DNA of 64,000 bases from Colocasia esculenta (GCA_014218235.1 CM024760.1:12318049-12382048); one strand, 5' to 3'; shown: positions 36,186 to 47,214, counted from the first letter of the stretch. The notes: generated by a model not told the origin, from the sequence alone. Program-made: numbers and translations.

Positions 36186-39067
36186 TGATTTAAAAATTTT
36201 GGAAATAAAGAGGAATAAATTAAATAAACATATTGGAGAGACTTTCAACACCATGTATTAATGACCCATTAACAAGATTGGGCCAATAGAGCACATTTGG
36301 CCCAAGGATATAAATAAACTAGGACAGGAAATTTCTCAGAAATTCGTGTATGTAATTATGTCATAATTGGAGAGGGCAAGTTAGGGTTAAAATTAAGGTA
36401 ATTAGCAATGCAAGGTAAGCCAAAACCGAACCCAACCCCAATTGGTGGTTTCCTAAACCATTGCTACCTCTTTTGGGTGAGAGAATCCCAGATTTTGTGG
36501 AAAGTGAGAAACAGAACTCGTAGCCCCTTTCCTAGTCCCGTTAGGACTCTTAACTACACCCTAAAACTATAAGAACTCGTCCCTAAACTCTTGGGGAAGG
36601 TTTAGCAACAAGTTGGGGTCGAGAGTAGCAAGTTTAGAGTGTTGGGGAAGTGGAGAACGGCTGGGGAAAATCGTGGTCTTCCTCAACCTCGCTCTGCATC
36701 AACCCAGAAATCTGCAGAGAGTTCTTAGCATTCAAATGTAGGTGTTCTCGGGCCAAGATTAAAGAAAACCAACACCATCATGTAGACTTTCAAGTCTAGG
36801 ATCATTTGCACTTGGTTTGACTCAATTTCATGGAGCATACATTGCATATTCGTAGTTTTCCCTAAGTCGTGCACAGTTAGGGCTTTTCCCGTTCTTCTTA
36901 TTAGGCACGTGATTCGAGACCGACTTTGACTAAACTTTCTTCATAAAAGTTCTTCTACTTGAAGTCACGATCATCTTTTATGTTGGACATTATGTCTAAA
37001 AATCTTTCGTTAGAGAGTTATAAGCGTGGTAAGAGAGTCGCTGCATGATACTGCGATTTCGAGCTACACTTGACTTTTTGTTCTTCATATGTTTTTTTGG
37101 GATTCGAGACTGAATTAGATTAAACCCCCAACATCAAAGTTCTTCTACTCGTTGACCTCGTCATCTTTCATGTTGAACGTTTTATCTAAATGCCATTTGT
37201 TAGAGAGTTACAAGCGGAGTAAGTAAACCACTGCATGAAATGTGTTTTCGGGTTCCACATGACCTATAGGTTTTGTTCTGGAAGGGCACTAGTGTCGACA
37301 CTACTTGAGCTAGTGTCGACACACTGTCCCAAAACAACCCAGAAGGTGTTCTGGGAAGGCCTCTAGTGTCGACACTACTTGAGCTAGTGTCGACACTGTT
37401 CCAGATTGGCCAGAAAATTTTCTGGGAGCTGTCTCTAGTGTCGACACTACCTGAACTAGTGTCGACACTACTTGACTTTTTTGCCTTGTATTTGAAGCAC
37501 TGTGTCGACACTACATGAACTAGTGTTGACACTACTTGACCAGTTTTGCATTATTTTGTCTTGTGTTTGAAGCATTGTGTCGACACCAGTAAGGGGTGTG
37601 TCGACACTACCCTTACAAAAAAATTACATAATTTGGGTCTGATCATTTCATGATGTCTACTAGCATGTGCATGATGTTATAGGATATGCATGGACCTAAA
37701 ATAAATCAACCCATTGAAAATAGTAATGATATGAATACGATTCTAATGTGTAATGGTGATTGATCTTATGTCATTGGATTATCTTGTGATCTTGCTTATT
37801 GTCAATTGATAAGATAAGAATATGATATGAATGTGGGGATGAATACATGTTAGTATGGACTTGCTAGTGGAGTTAATGTCATAATTTGCATATGAGTTTC
37901 AATAGTTTTATGTTTTCCGATGTTCAAATAATCATTTGTCAATTTCATACGTGATAGGAAAGATCTGTAACTCGTCACTTACATATTTGCACGAATAGGC
38001 ACACCCTTCTTGGGAAATTGAGAGCACATGTTCTGCATATGATCTGTCTTTTGAAACATCATCATGTCAAGACATTAATGAATTATGAAACATAAGATAC
38101 GTCGTTATCCTACCTTGTTCTCTTAAGCTATTTGTCATACCTTGACTCTATGAATGATCATGTTTCTTTTACTGCGAGCTTGTTATTGAAACTCTGTGGC
38201 CATAATATGAATCTGTTTGTTCGGCACAACGTGGGACTCTGGTCCAAATTTGAACCAATGCCTGTGCAATAGGGGCCATGTCTGGTCCTGGGGAGGAGCA
38301 CCCCAACGTGCTTTTTAACCGCGGGAGTATGGACTTGTGGTGCGTGGCATGGCACTGATACGATATGCAAGATTTGTGTGAATGTGCCTTTGTTTGATAT
38401 GATAAGTATGATGTGATCTGATATGATTTGATATGATACGTCTGATCATGTGAACGCATGATATCTGTCTGAATATGGCCAATCTCTTTGATACGATTCT
38501 ATTCTTGAAATATTTATCCACTGTATATATGCATCTCGACTTTTGATCTGAAATGATATCCGTTCTACTCTGCTATTCGTTCTGTTAGTATTGCATGCAT
38601 TGTCATCATGTTCATATCTTGCCTTTTAAAATGTTAATCATGTATACTAGTGCCCACACAATATTGAGATGTAAATCCTACTGAGCTAGTTTGCTCACCC
38701 TATCATCCTACCCTTTTTTATGAAGTGATGAAGAACCAGTGGAGTCCGATGGGGCAGGGCAAGAGTGATGAGCACCCGCCATATGAGTAGATGATAGTTT
38801 AGAAATAGACAATTGAGTAGTCTATGTAATAGTGAACTTTTCTGGAAGTTTTATTTGAATAATGGATCCCTTAGTTGGTTCTTTCTTATGTAAGGTTGTA
38901 TCTAGTTGAATGGAATGAAATAAAGTATACTTTTGGGTGATCATAATATAGCCTCAAATGTGATATTATATTCAATTGTGACACTGCGTTACTCAACTGT
39001 GATACGTCTGTTTGTATCGTTCACATCCCCCGGTATTTATTCCGCTGCTAAATATCGGGGCGTGACA
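36165..39067 (+). repeat. Element C 3' LTR, intact, 2903 bp
   Basis: Starts TGTAACACCCCG, ends CGTGACA, followed by GTGGA. It contains the second copy of the paired palindrome array (37292-37607). It is uninterrupted and shows the empty sites of elements A and B. Confidence 0.97.
37292..37607. promoter_or_regulatory. Array of paired GTGTCGACAC palindromes (3' LTR of C)
   Basis: Palindromes start at 37292 and 37313, 37366 and 37387, 37438 and 37459, 37502 and 37523 (one change), 37577 and 37598. All five pairs again have 21-bp spacing, although the copy differs from the 5' LTR by substitutions and a short deletion near 37397. Confidence 0.85.
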
Positions 39068-39072
39068 GTGGA

Positions 39073-40354
39073 GGCCTCCAAGGTGTCGAGGATGCGTCGT
39101 CGGCAAGCTCCTGGCCACCAGTCGGAGAAGAGGAAGGGGGGAGAAACACCGTCGGAGCTGGAGAAGATGAAGAGAGAGGAAGGGGAAACCGAGCAGTAGC
39201 AGCAAGGACTAGGGGCACCTGGCCCGTCTTCATAAAACCATTGGAACTAAAATGCACGCCCCTCGGTCAGCATGTCAAAGACATGCTCCCCATGTTTAAC
39301 ACGACTCAACTAACAACATTCCGACGCGTGGCACGTATGCACGCTGCCACCTGTGTTGACCAAGGCACTACCAAAACGTGCAATGTAGCACGTTTTTACT
39401 CGTGCATGGATGCCACGTGTCATCCCCTGGTTAGAGACAACGCACAAAGGCCAAAAATTGAAACATGTGCCTCTTGGATGGCGTGTTCTGAACGCACTAC
39501 CAGAGAGCGAAGTGATAAGGACTTTAAGGCTAGAAAATTCTAGAAATCCTAATAAATCATTTGGCACCTCCGACCCCTTTTCTCTATATTTGATCCAAAC
39601 AAAGCCATCAGATTCAATGACACAAACCTGATAATCAAGACCCAAAAAGCCAGAACACCACATTCATCGACATGGAGGGCCAAGTCACATGCAAACTTTC
39701 TTTTGCAAGGTGATGGTAAAGGCTAGGCACTTCAAGGGGTCTGAGGCCCAGTGGAAGACCAAGTGAGACTTGAAGCTATGAAGGTGGTTTTCCGGATCAG
39801 TGGAATTATAGTCTGCTAGGAAGGCGAGCAGTTAGAGCTTAAGGGGAACTGATGTCTCCAAGAACTTTCAGGTGAATAGGGCTCAAAAGTCCACATCATC
39901 CTCTATGAGCCCCAGAGCCCGATCTACGCAGATGATGTCGTCAAGATAGTGAGTCTTTTCCCTCAAGCTCTCGCTCGAGGTCACCTCCATGCCCTAGACG
40001 TCACACCATATTTGGGTTAGAGTGTAAAGGTCCTCCTCGACATGGGTAAGGGGAGGCTGATGTCGCAGATGGGGTCTGTTTCCGCTGTACACGAGGGTTG
40101 GACTTCGCGTTGCTCCCTAAGGGGAGGGGTGTGGTTATGTATTCTCGTGTGGCCTATTGGTCGAGGAGGCCTCGGTAGGCTTCCGCCAATGCTTGGAGAT
40201 GGGTCCACATGGCTACCAGCTCTTCAATGGTGATAGTTATTGAAGGATGTGGTTAAGGTCCTTGGCAGTTGTTGACCTAGCCATTGCATGAAGGTGCTCG
40301 CCAGCCCGCTTGGCGACTTCCCATATTTCAGCTGTTCCCTCGTAAAGTTGCACT
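39073..40354 (-). mobile_element. Element D interior, right part, with gag relic
   Basis: This continues the DNA cut by element C. On the minus strand at about 39890-39690, FLADYNSTDPENHLHSFK and SDPLKCLAFTIT match the start of the capsid domain of Tat-type gag (family form: DPEDHL...GASDAxKCRAF). It is decayed, with stops before and after. The rest, 39073-39690 and 39890-40354, has no recognisable coding. The gag lies on the correct side of, and in the correct orientation to, the LTR at 40377-41271. Confidence 0.55.
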
Positions 40355-40376
40355 TCCCACAGACTATGTCAAAGAG
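40355..40376 (-). other. Element D primer-binding site relic
   Basis: The plus strand reads TTCCCACAGACTATGTCAAA before the LTR start. Element B reads TTCCCACAGACGGCGCCAAA at the same place, so this is the same site with a decayed tRNA-matching core. Confidence 0.6.
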
Positions 40377-41271
40377 TGTAGCAGTGAAAAAGTGATCGAC
40401 GATCTCGCACCATCCAATCTCCACCACCTTTTAAATACGTTTGTTGAAGGAGAACGTTGACTTGCACTTGCAAGGTAGAACAAGTAGTCAGGGACCCTAG
40501 GTGCAGTGGATCTCTCTATCCTATGGTTTTCCAACTTCAAAAGTTCCCCCCCCCCCTAGTGCTTGGAGCATCCCTTTCTAATTGACTATCAGAGATATCT
40601 CGAGCATGTATCCCCTACTTCCCAACTGTGTGGACGAATCATGGGGAGTGGGGGGACCTAGCATGGCACAACATATCCTTGGGTGTGTCTCTCCCTCCCA
40701 GTCATTTAGACGAACTGTAGGGAAGTGGAACCTATATTATGTGGGGGATCTCAAGGTGTATCTCTACCTTTGGGCCATGTGGATGAATCTTAGGGGAATT
40801 GAGCTGGCACCGCACGACATCATCATTCTCTTGGGATGACGGGAGATATGTCTCACCTCCATGACTGAGTTTTGTCACATGGAGGGCCTGTTGTCCTCCT
40901 CTCGAGGAGTGTTGTTGCCCACCCTAGATAGCCAGAGATGTGGAGAGGTAGGGGATCGGCTACCTATCGTAGATGCATGTTGTGCGATTGTCAAGTCATA
41001 TCTTGGTGTGACAGGGATATACCACTCGACGGGAGTAGGATGTCATGTGTCATGCAAAAAGTGATCGTCACGTGCACCAAGAGGATTGGGGACTTGACAC
41101 TAGTCGGTTTGAGGAGTAGGCGTTCTTTTGGTTTGGGCTGTTGAGCTTAGACCCATCTTTCCTTGTGTGGGTCCCTGTTGGGCCATGCTCAATGCGAAGT
41201 GTCTTATCCCCGGCTCAACTAATAGGTCCATTGGTTGGGCCATAATGGGTCGGCCTGATTTCCTCTCCACA
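40377..41271 (-). repeat. Element D right (5') LTR, Tat-like
   Basis: Starts TGTAGCAG beside the primer-site relic and aligns with 11827-13739 minus the CACTA insert. The right end near 41271 is set by the end of that similarity. No target duplication for D could be confirmed. Confidence 0.55.
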
Positions 41272-41486
41272 TACGTGTTAATGAAAACTCGGTAGAAAAC
41301 TTGCGGGTGGGTGTGGGGGATTGCTGTGGGCTGTTAATTCCATCGGACCGGTGCATTGCACCGCGGCACAGAACCTCTCGTGACTCCTCGGAGGAGACAG
41401 ATTTAACAATTGTGCAGGTGTTGACCAGGTCAACACATGGTCCCCCAAACAAGGGATTTCGGACATTGTAACAAAACAACATGAGA

Positions 41487-41703
41487 ACTTGTGCTCCTCA
41501 ACGGAAGTCTCCCCCAGACCACGTCACCAGCATCGACATTACATGCTCACCACCCCCATTCCCTCTCTCTCTCTCTCTCTCTCTCTCTAACAAAAGAACA
41601 GACCCAAACCCCTTCGTGCTCCCCAACGAAGTCCCCCCAAACTCCGTCACCTGCATCAACATTACACCCTCACCACCACCAATACCATTCCCCTCTCTCT
41701 CTA
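41487..41703 (+). repeat. Duplicated CT-rich leader of the receptor kinase gene
   Basis: A block of about 100 bp (GTGCTC, CAACGAAGTC, CGTCACC, CATTACA, then a CT run) occurs twice, at about 41487-41590 and 41612-41703, with mismatches. Each copy ends in a (CT)n tract. CT-rich leaders are common near plant transcription starts. I see no clear TATA box. Confidence 0.75.
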
Positions 41704-41910
41704 TCTAACGCGCTTCCACCTTTCTCTGCCCTGTCTCCGACGTTTTCTCCCGAACGCAGAGACCCCCGCCGCAGGCGCGCGCATCACTACCCCCTCCCCC
41801 AATCTCTTTCTGACCACTATCCCGCCCACCTCCATCGCCGGCCTCTCTTCCCCCCCGGAGGAGCTGCCGCTGCCGCCGCCGCCGCCGCTGCCGCCGCCCT
41901 TCCTCCTCCG

Positions 41911-41937
41911 ATGCCTCCGCCGCCTGCCGCTCCCTAG
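41911..41937 (+). promoter_or_regulatory. Nine-codon upstream ORF before the receptor kinase
   Basis: ATG to TAG encodes M-P-P-P-P-A-A-P and stops 44 bp before the main ATG. If it is in the mRNA it could lower translation of the kinase. Transcript evidence is lacking. Confidence 0.5.
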
Positions 41938-41981
41938 CACCGACGTCCAGGTTCATCGCTGCGAACGAGCACCGGACAACC

Positions 41982-44606
41982 ATGCCCCGGGGAGACCACC
42001 GCCTGCCTGCCGCCCTCCTCTTCCTCCTCTTCTTCTTCTCCTCGGGCGCCTTCCATGCCCATGCAGACAGCTCCTCCCCGTCCGTCAAGTTCACCCCCGC
42101 CGATAACTACCTCCTGGACTGCGGCGGGGCAAGAAGCACCACCCTGGACGACGGCCGCACCTTCCGCTCTGACCCCCAGTCCTCCTCCTTCCTCTCCACC
42201 TCCGAGGACATCCTGGTAACAGCCACCAACGCCTCCTCCGCTTCCAACGTCTCCGCGCTCGTCATCTCCGCCAGGGTCTTCTCCGAGGAGTCCACCTACA
42301 GCTTCTTCATCGCCAACCCCGGCCGGCACTGGGTCCGCCTCCACTTCTACCCCTTCCCTCACCCCACCTACAACCTCACTGGCGCCGTCTTCACGGTCAC
42401 GACCGACACCTTCGTCCTCCTCCGGGACTTCTCGGTGCCGACGGCGGCCGCGGGCCCTGTCCTCAAGGAATACCTCCTTCCCATCGACGGCGACCGCGCC
42501 TCCCTCATCTTCACCCCCAAGAAAAACTCGGTGGCTTTCGTCAACGCCATCGAGCTCGTCTCCGCCCCCGACACCCTCGTCCCGGACACCGCCACCAGCG
42601 TGTCCCCGCAGGGGGACTTCGCCGGTCTCTCCGCCTACGCCCTCGAGGTGTCCTACCGGCTAAACATGGGCGGGGATGCCGTCACGCCCAAGGGCGACAC
42701 GCTGGGGCGGGCGTGGCAGCCCGACGACGGTTTCCTCACCCTCCCGGGGGCGACCCGGAACGTCTCGGTGCCCACCCGCGACGTCAAGTTCCCCGACGGC
42801 GGCGGAGTCACCCCGCTCATCGCCCCCAGCGTGGTCTACTCCACGGCGGAGGCCATGGCGGACGCCAACGTCACCGACCCCAACTTCAACATTACATGGC
42901 AGCTGAACGTCGAACCGGCCTTCTCCTACCTGGTGCGCATGCACTTCTGCGACATCATCAGCCATCAGCTCAACCAGCTCTACTTCAACGTCTACCTCAA
43001 CGGCCTCATCGGCGTCTCCGGCCTCGATCTCTCCACCCTCACATCCGGCCTCGCCGTCGCCTATTACAAAGACTTCGTCCTCAACGCCTCCGCGGTGGCC
43101 AACTCTACCATCCGGGTGCAGCTTGGCCCGGCCACGGGGAGCAACGACGGCACCCCCAACGCCATCCTTAACGGGCTCGAGGTCATGAAGATGAGCAACG
43201 TGGCCGACAGCCTGGATGGTCTCTTCTCGATCGATGGCTCCTACCGCGGGGAGCCAGACTCCGGGAGCGTCGCAAGAAAGGTGGTCTCCGCCATCGGGCT
43301 CTCCATGGGCGCCCTGGCGATGGGGTTGCTGCTGCTGATGGTGTACCGGTGGAGACGTCGGCCGGACGACTGGGAGAAGAGGAACAGCTTCTCGTCGTGG
43401 CTGCTTCCCATCCACGCCAGCCACTCCACCTTCTGCAGCAGCTCCACCAAGGGCGGGTCCAACCGGCGGCAGCGGTTTGGCTCACACAAGAGCAAGAGCG
43501 GGTACTCGAGCTTCTTCGCCTCCGGGGCGCTCGGGCTCGGCCGCTACTTCACCTTCGCCGAGCTGCAGGAGGCGACCGGAAACTTCGACGACAAGGCGGT
43601 GATCGGAGTCGGGGGGTTCGGGAAGGTCTACCTTGGCGAGCTCGAGGACGGGACCAAGCTGGCCGTCAAGCGGGGGAACCCCTCGTCGGAGCAGGGGATC
43701 AACGAATTCCAGACGGAGATACAGATGCTGTCCAAGCTCCGCCACCGCCACCTTGTCTCCCTCATCGGCTACTGCGACGAGAACTCGGAGATGATCTTGG
43801 TGTACGAGTACATGTCCAACGGCCCCCTCCGCGACCACCTCTACGGCAACAGCGCCGGCACGGCCCACCCCCTGCTTTCGTGGAAGCAGAGGCTGGAGGT
43901 CTGCATCGGTGCCGCCAGGGGGCTGCACTACCTCCACACCGGGGCTGCGCAGGGCATCATCCACCGAGACGTTAAGACCACCAACATCCTCCTTGACGAG
44001 CAACTCGTCGCCAAGGTTGCTGACTTTGGGCTGTCCAAGGCGGCGCCTTCCATGGAGCAGACCCATGTGAGCACCGCCGTCAAGGGAAGCTTCGGGTACC
44101 TGGACCCCGAGTACTTCCGGCGGCAGCAGCTCACGGAGAAGTCTGACGTGTACTCCTTCGGAGTGGTGCTGTTCGAGGTGCTCTGCGCGCGACCCGCCAT
44201 CAATCCGGCGCTGCCCCGGGAGCAGGTGAACCTGGCGGAGTGGGCGATGCAGTGGCACCGAAAGAACCAGCTCGAGAAAATCCTCGACCCCCACCTCGCC
44301 GGCACCATCAGCCCTACCTCCCTGACGAAGTACGTGGAGGCGGCGGAGAAGTGCCTGGCCGACTGCGGGGTCGACCGGCCGTCCATGGGTGACGTGCTGT
44401 GGAACCTCGAATACGCGCTGCAGCTCCAGGAGGCGGCCATGGGGCAGGCAGACGACCCTACCCTCCAGAACAGCTCCAAGCACATCGCGCTGGAGTACTC
44501 CCTCTCCAGCATCGACGAGGCCGGGGGGGAGGCCGGTGGTGGTGCCGTGGCTGTCAACGAGGACTCGGGAGCCATTGTTACACCTCACACGGTGCAAGGG
44601 AGGTGA
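41982..44606 (+). CDS. CrRLK1L receptor-like kinase (malectin-like), BUPS1/2-type
   Basis: An intact single exon of 874 residues, usual for this intron-poor family. It encodes a plasma-membrane Ser/Thr kinase that monitors the cell wall and, with family partners, binds RALF peptides. Signal peptide about 1-28; two malectin-like domains about 33-410 with many N-glycosylation sites; one membrane span about 434-456; kinase with P-loop GVGGFGKVY (542-550), Lys563, HRD (661-663), DFG (681-683) and activation loop VSTAVKGSFGYLDPEYF. The catalytic set is complete. The juxtamembrane RNSFSSWLLPIHASHSTF and the tail ending SGAIVTPHTVQGR resemble Arabidopsis At4g39110/At2g21480 (BUPS1/2, pollen-tube integrity) more than FERONIA or THESEUS1. 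That is from motif memory, not a search. The gene is very GC-rich compared with its surroundings. The start was chosen because the signal peptide follows it and an in-frame TAG (41935) lies upstream. Confidence 0.95.
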   Translation: MPRGDHRLPAALLFLLFFFSSGAFHAHADSSSPSVKFTPADNYLLDCGGARSTTLDDGRTFRSDPQSSSFLSTSEDILVTATNASSASNVSALVISARVFSEESTYSFFIANPGRHWVRLHFYPFPHPTYNLTGAVFTVTTDTFVLLRDFSVPTAAAGPVLKEYLLPIDGDRASLIFTPKKNSVAFVNAIELVSAPDTLVPDTATSVSPQGDFAGLSAYALEVSYRLNMGGDAVTPKGDTLGRAWQPDDGFLTLPGATRNVSVPTRDVKFPDGGGVTPLIAPSVVYSTAEAMADANVTDPNFNITWQLNVEPAFSYLVRMHFCDIISHQLNQLYFNVYLNGLIGVSGLDLSTLTSGLAVAYYKDFVLNASAVANSTIRVQLGPATGSNDGTPNAILNGLEVMKMSNVADSLDGLFSIDGSYRGEPDSGSVARKVVSAIGLSMGALAMGLLLLMVYRWRRRPDDWEKRNSFSSWLLPIHASHSTFCSSSTKGGSNRRQRFGSHKSKSGYSSFFASGALGLGRYFTFAELQEATGNFDDKAVIGVGGFGKVYLGELEDGTKLAVKRGNPSSEQGINEFQTEIQMLSKLRHRHLVSLIGYCDENSEMILVYEYMSNGPLRDHLYGNSAGTAHPLLSWKQRLEVCIGAARGLHYLHTGAAQGIIHRDVKTTNILLDEQLVAKVADFGLSKAAPSMEQTHVSTAVKGSFGYLDPEYFRRQQLTEKSDVYSFGVVLFEVLCARPAINPALPREQVNLAEWAMQWHRKNQLEKILDPHLAGTISPTSLTKYVEAAEKCLADCGVDRPSMGDVLWNLEYALQLQEAAMGQADDPTLQNSSKHIALEYSLSSIDEAGGEAGGGAVAVNEDSGAIVTPHTVQGR

Positions 44607-44913
44607 ACCCATGCAGTAGCTGTTCTCAGGGGCAATCGGTGTTTGATCAAAAGGGTAATGTAGATCATCTCTCGGAACGCAAATTAAGATCTCAGGAGAA
44701 GCGGAAGAAGAAGAAACAAAAGAAAAAGAGCCAGGCTTTTTAATCATTGTATAGGCTCTTACCATCCATACGTGTATGCATGCCCACAAAGATCTTGAGC
44801 TGTTGCTTGTGCATGTTCCAGCCATGAGCTGCGGCTGTTCTGTCAGTTTTTAAGTTTTGTGGGTTTGGATTTGCTGTGCGCTTTATGGTCGCTGTTTTCA
44901 TTTGCTGATTGTC
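44607..44913 (+). other. 3' flank of the receptor kinase
   Basis: Probable 3' UTR with an A-rich patch near 44700-44735. No clear poly-A signal. It ends where the LINE target duplication begins. Confidence 0.5.
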
Positions 44914-45229
44914 TATGGTGTTGGTAAAGAGATCAACATTTGGAATGCTCAAATTAAATCTTATCACTCCTCTGCTTGGAAAGGATTTCTTCAAGCTAGA
45001 AATTCGATAAAAGATCACTTGATCTATACAGTGCATGATGGAGCAAACCTTAGTTTGTGGTCTGAACCTTGGATTAATGGTAAGAGCATTTTTAATTTGG
45101 TTGGGGATAGGATTATAATGGACTAGGGAGCCCGAAGGACTCAAAGGTTGTAGCTTTTATCTCCAACGGTCCAGCCGAGGATTCAGCCGACCCGTGGAGA
45201 ACTCCCCGTATCAATAAGGTAATTTGGAA

Positions 45230-45463
45230 GAGAAATGCCCGCACGCGCGTCGCGTGGAGGGGCGCCCCCGCATTAAATGTGTCTATTTTTTTTTTTTTGC
45301 ATTTTGTGCACACAAATATATCAGTTGTGCACACAAATAATATAAAAAAAAATACCGTATTTAATGCGGGGGGACCCGCCCCTTCACGCGGCGCGCGCGC
45401 AGAAGGGCGCGGCCCCTCCACGTAGACTACGCTCCCGGCACTGCCGGGAGCGTAGCATTTCTC
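45230..45463. mobile_element. Mutator-like MITE, copy 1
   Basis: Ends GAGAAATG... and ...AGCGTAGCATTTCTC. Its imperfect 9-bp duplication is AATTTGGAA (45221-45229) against AAATTGAAA (45464-45472). Inner blocks GCATTAAATG, TTTGTGCACACAAAT and CGTGGAGGGG are shared with copy 2. It interrupts the LINE reading between a Trp-Lys and an Asp-Asp-Gly stretch. Confidence 0.75.
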
Positions 45464-46269
45464 AAATTGAAAACATGACGATGGACAGTTCAACATTAAA
45501 TCTGTTTGGAATGGGATAAGGAATAAGCATTCTATCCTCAATAGTCATGATTGGATTAGGGAAAGACGTGTTGCTCAGAAATTTGCTTTATCTACTTAGC
45601 AAGCTCATCATAGGAAGCTCCCTACGGTTGACAATCTTAAGCTGAAGGGTTTTCATTAATTAGTCAATAGATGTTCTCTCTGCTTGCATAATGAGGAATC
45701 TACTGATCACTTGTTCTTCCAATTCCCTTTCTCCTTTTGGATTTGGAAGCAGCTCCTCGTTTTGACATCCTCAGGGATCCTGAAACATCTATCCACCTTG
45801 AACTCCATCATTTGACCAGTAACTTCTGCTTTAAGGGTGTCATCTCCAATCTTGCAAAGCTTGCTTTTCGTTGCTCCATTTGGTGGTTATGGAAAGAGAG
45901 GTGTAGCAGAATTTTTTATGAGGTTCAGACTGCCAAGGGCCGGCTTCTTATCAATATTCTCTCTGAAGTTAGAGACTGCATGGAGTGTAAAATTATTACT
46001 TAAAGGGAGAAAGAGATCCTAACTCGTTTTTCCATCCGCTACTGAGTACATTTTTCAATATGCCCCGACAGGTCAAATGAGATTCTTCTTAAAGTATTAG
46101 CGCTTGGGCTTTATTTTGGAACCACTAAATCGCTATACCTAGCAATGATGTGGAGATTCATCCTTTGCTTCATATTTGTGGGTTTTTTTACCTTCACAGT
46201 ATGCAAGCAGTACTGGGAGATTGATTTAGCTTACAAATGTTTTAAAAATTTATAATGCATATCTTGTTT

Positions 46270-46723
46270 GAGAAATATTATACTCCTAACTAAAGTGAGT
46301 TGGAGAGGCCACGCCTCTCTCACAGCGCACCATGTGGAGGGACGGGGCTCAAGTGCATTTAATGCAGTATTTTTTTTAATCTAAAACAATGTATACAAAT
46401 AAGTACGCTATACGCGTCGATAATGATTTGGTACACACAAATAATATATCAATACATATAAAATAATATAAAAATACACACAAATAGTTCATACAAAAGA
46501 CTGTAAGAATGCACACAAATAGAACTATTTATTTGTGCACATTCTTACACTATTGTGCTATTTGTGTATAATAAAATATTATTTATGTGCGTTAAATAAT
46601 TATTTGTATATATTATTTTAGGTTAAAAAATATATTAAATATATCTGGGCGACGTCCCTTCACATGGCACACTATGAGAGGGGCACAGTACACTCCCAGT
46701 TAACCGAAAAGATAGTATTACTC
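46270..46723. mobile_element. Mutator-like MITE, copy 3
   Basis: Ends GAGAAATATTATACTC and GATAGTATTACTC. The 9-bp duplication is ATCTTGTTT (46261-46269) against AACTTGTTT (46724-46732), one mismatch. It shares GCATTTAATGCAGTATT and CACACAAATA blocks with the other copies and is diverged. Confidence 0.7.
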
Positions 46724-47214
46724 AACTTGTTTTAATGTTCAAAGTGAGTCTGGTACTTCCTTCACATCTGCTTTCCATTTAGTGCTGCCTCATTTGTTTG
46801 CAGGTACCTCAGTTGGCATTTGATGGGCTGAACCTTTATTGTCCAACTTTCATTGTATGTATTGGATATCCTAGTCCACGGTCTGTGTGGTCAAGATACC
46901 TTTTTCCATTGAATAACATAGGCAAGTAACCCAGGCCTGGGTATTCCCACTATTTGTATTTGTGTACATCCTTTAATACAATCTCTTGCTTAGCAAAACA
47001 AAATATGGTGTTGGTAAAGCTTTGATAGGCTGTTATAATTGGAGCTCCCATTTTATCTCTTAACTGGTCCTAGCGTAAAATTATTTTCATTTTTCTGTAT
47101 TGTTCCAATGTTTGAATAAACACCTACCGTGTTCTTTCTCAGCTCGCTCGCCTACTTTATCAGTCCCTCGATCACCGCAAAGATAGAGGCGGCCGAGACC
47201 TCCTAGATTAGGGG

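Larger units (their letters stand above)
16504..39067 (+). mobile_element. Element C: chromoviral Ty3/gypsy LTR retrotransposon (Tekay/Del type), hosting two insertions
   Basis: The element runs from TGTAACACCCCG to CGTGACA with the target duplication GTGGA on both sides (16499-16503 and 39068-39072). The 5' LTR is in three pieces: 16504-18747, 21521-21707 and 31073-31550, about 2.9 kb in total. The 3' LTR is whole, at 36165-39067 (2903 bp). The internal region 31551-36164 carries a primer site, gag, pol with a chromodomain, and a polypurine tract. LTR copies differ by roughly one base in twenty in the first 125 bp by eye, so it is older than element B. Stops and a frameshift make it non-autonomous now. 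Confidence 0.95.
44930..47003 (+). mobile_element. 5'-truncated LINE (L1-type) with 16-bp target duplication
   Basis: The flanking repeat TATGGTGTTGGTAAAG is exact (44914-44929 and 47004-47019), and the 3' end is A-rich. The decayed ORF2 C-terminus on the plus strand reads INIWNAQIKSYHSSAWKGFL, LWSEPWINGKSIFNL, DGQFNIKSVWNGIRNK and a zf-RVT segment LPTVDNLKLKGFH / CSLCLHNEESTDHLFF, with stops and frameshifts. It is split by two MITEs (45230-45463 and 46270-46723). It lies about 320 bp past the kinase stop codon and so extended the gene's 3' neighbourhood. Confidence 0.9.

Noticed and set aside
40224..40427. Minus ORF beginning MVEIGWCEIVDHFF
   Set aside because: It spans the LTR edge and primer-site relic of element D; not a protein.
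43482..44825. 447-residue minus-strand ORF over the receptor kinase, with similar ones at 42660-43424 and 43928-44575
   Set aside because: Shadow of a GC-rich coding region. The plus strand has the full kinase motif set; the minus reading has no domain.
45118..45486. ATGGAC direct repeat at 45118-45123 and 45481-45486 as a transposon duplication
   Set aside because: The DNA between 45124 and 45229 still reads as LINE ORF2, so the insertion is only 45230-45463 with its own 9-bp duplication.
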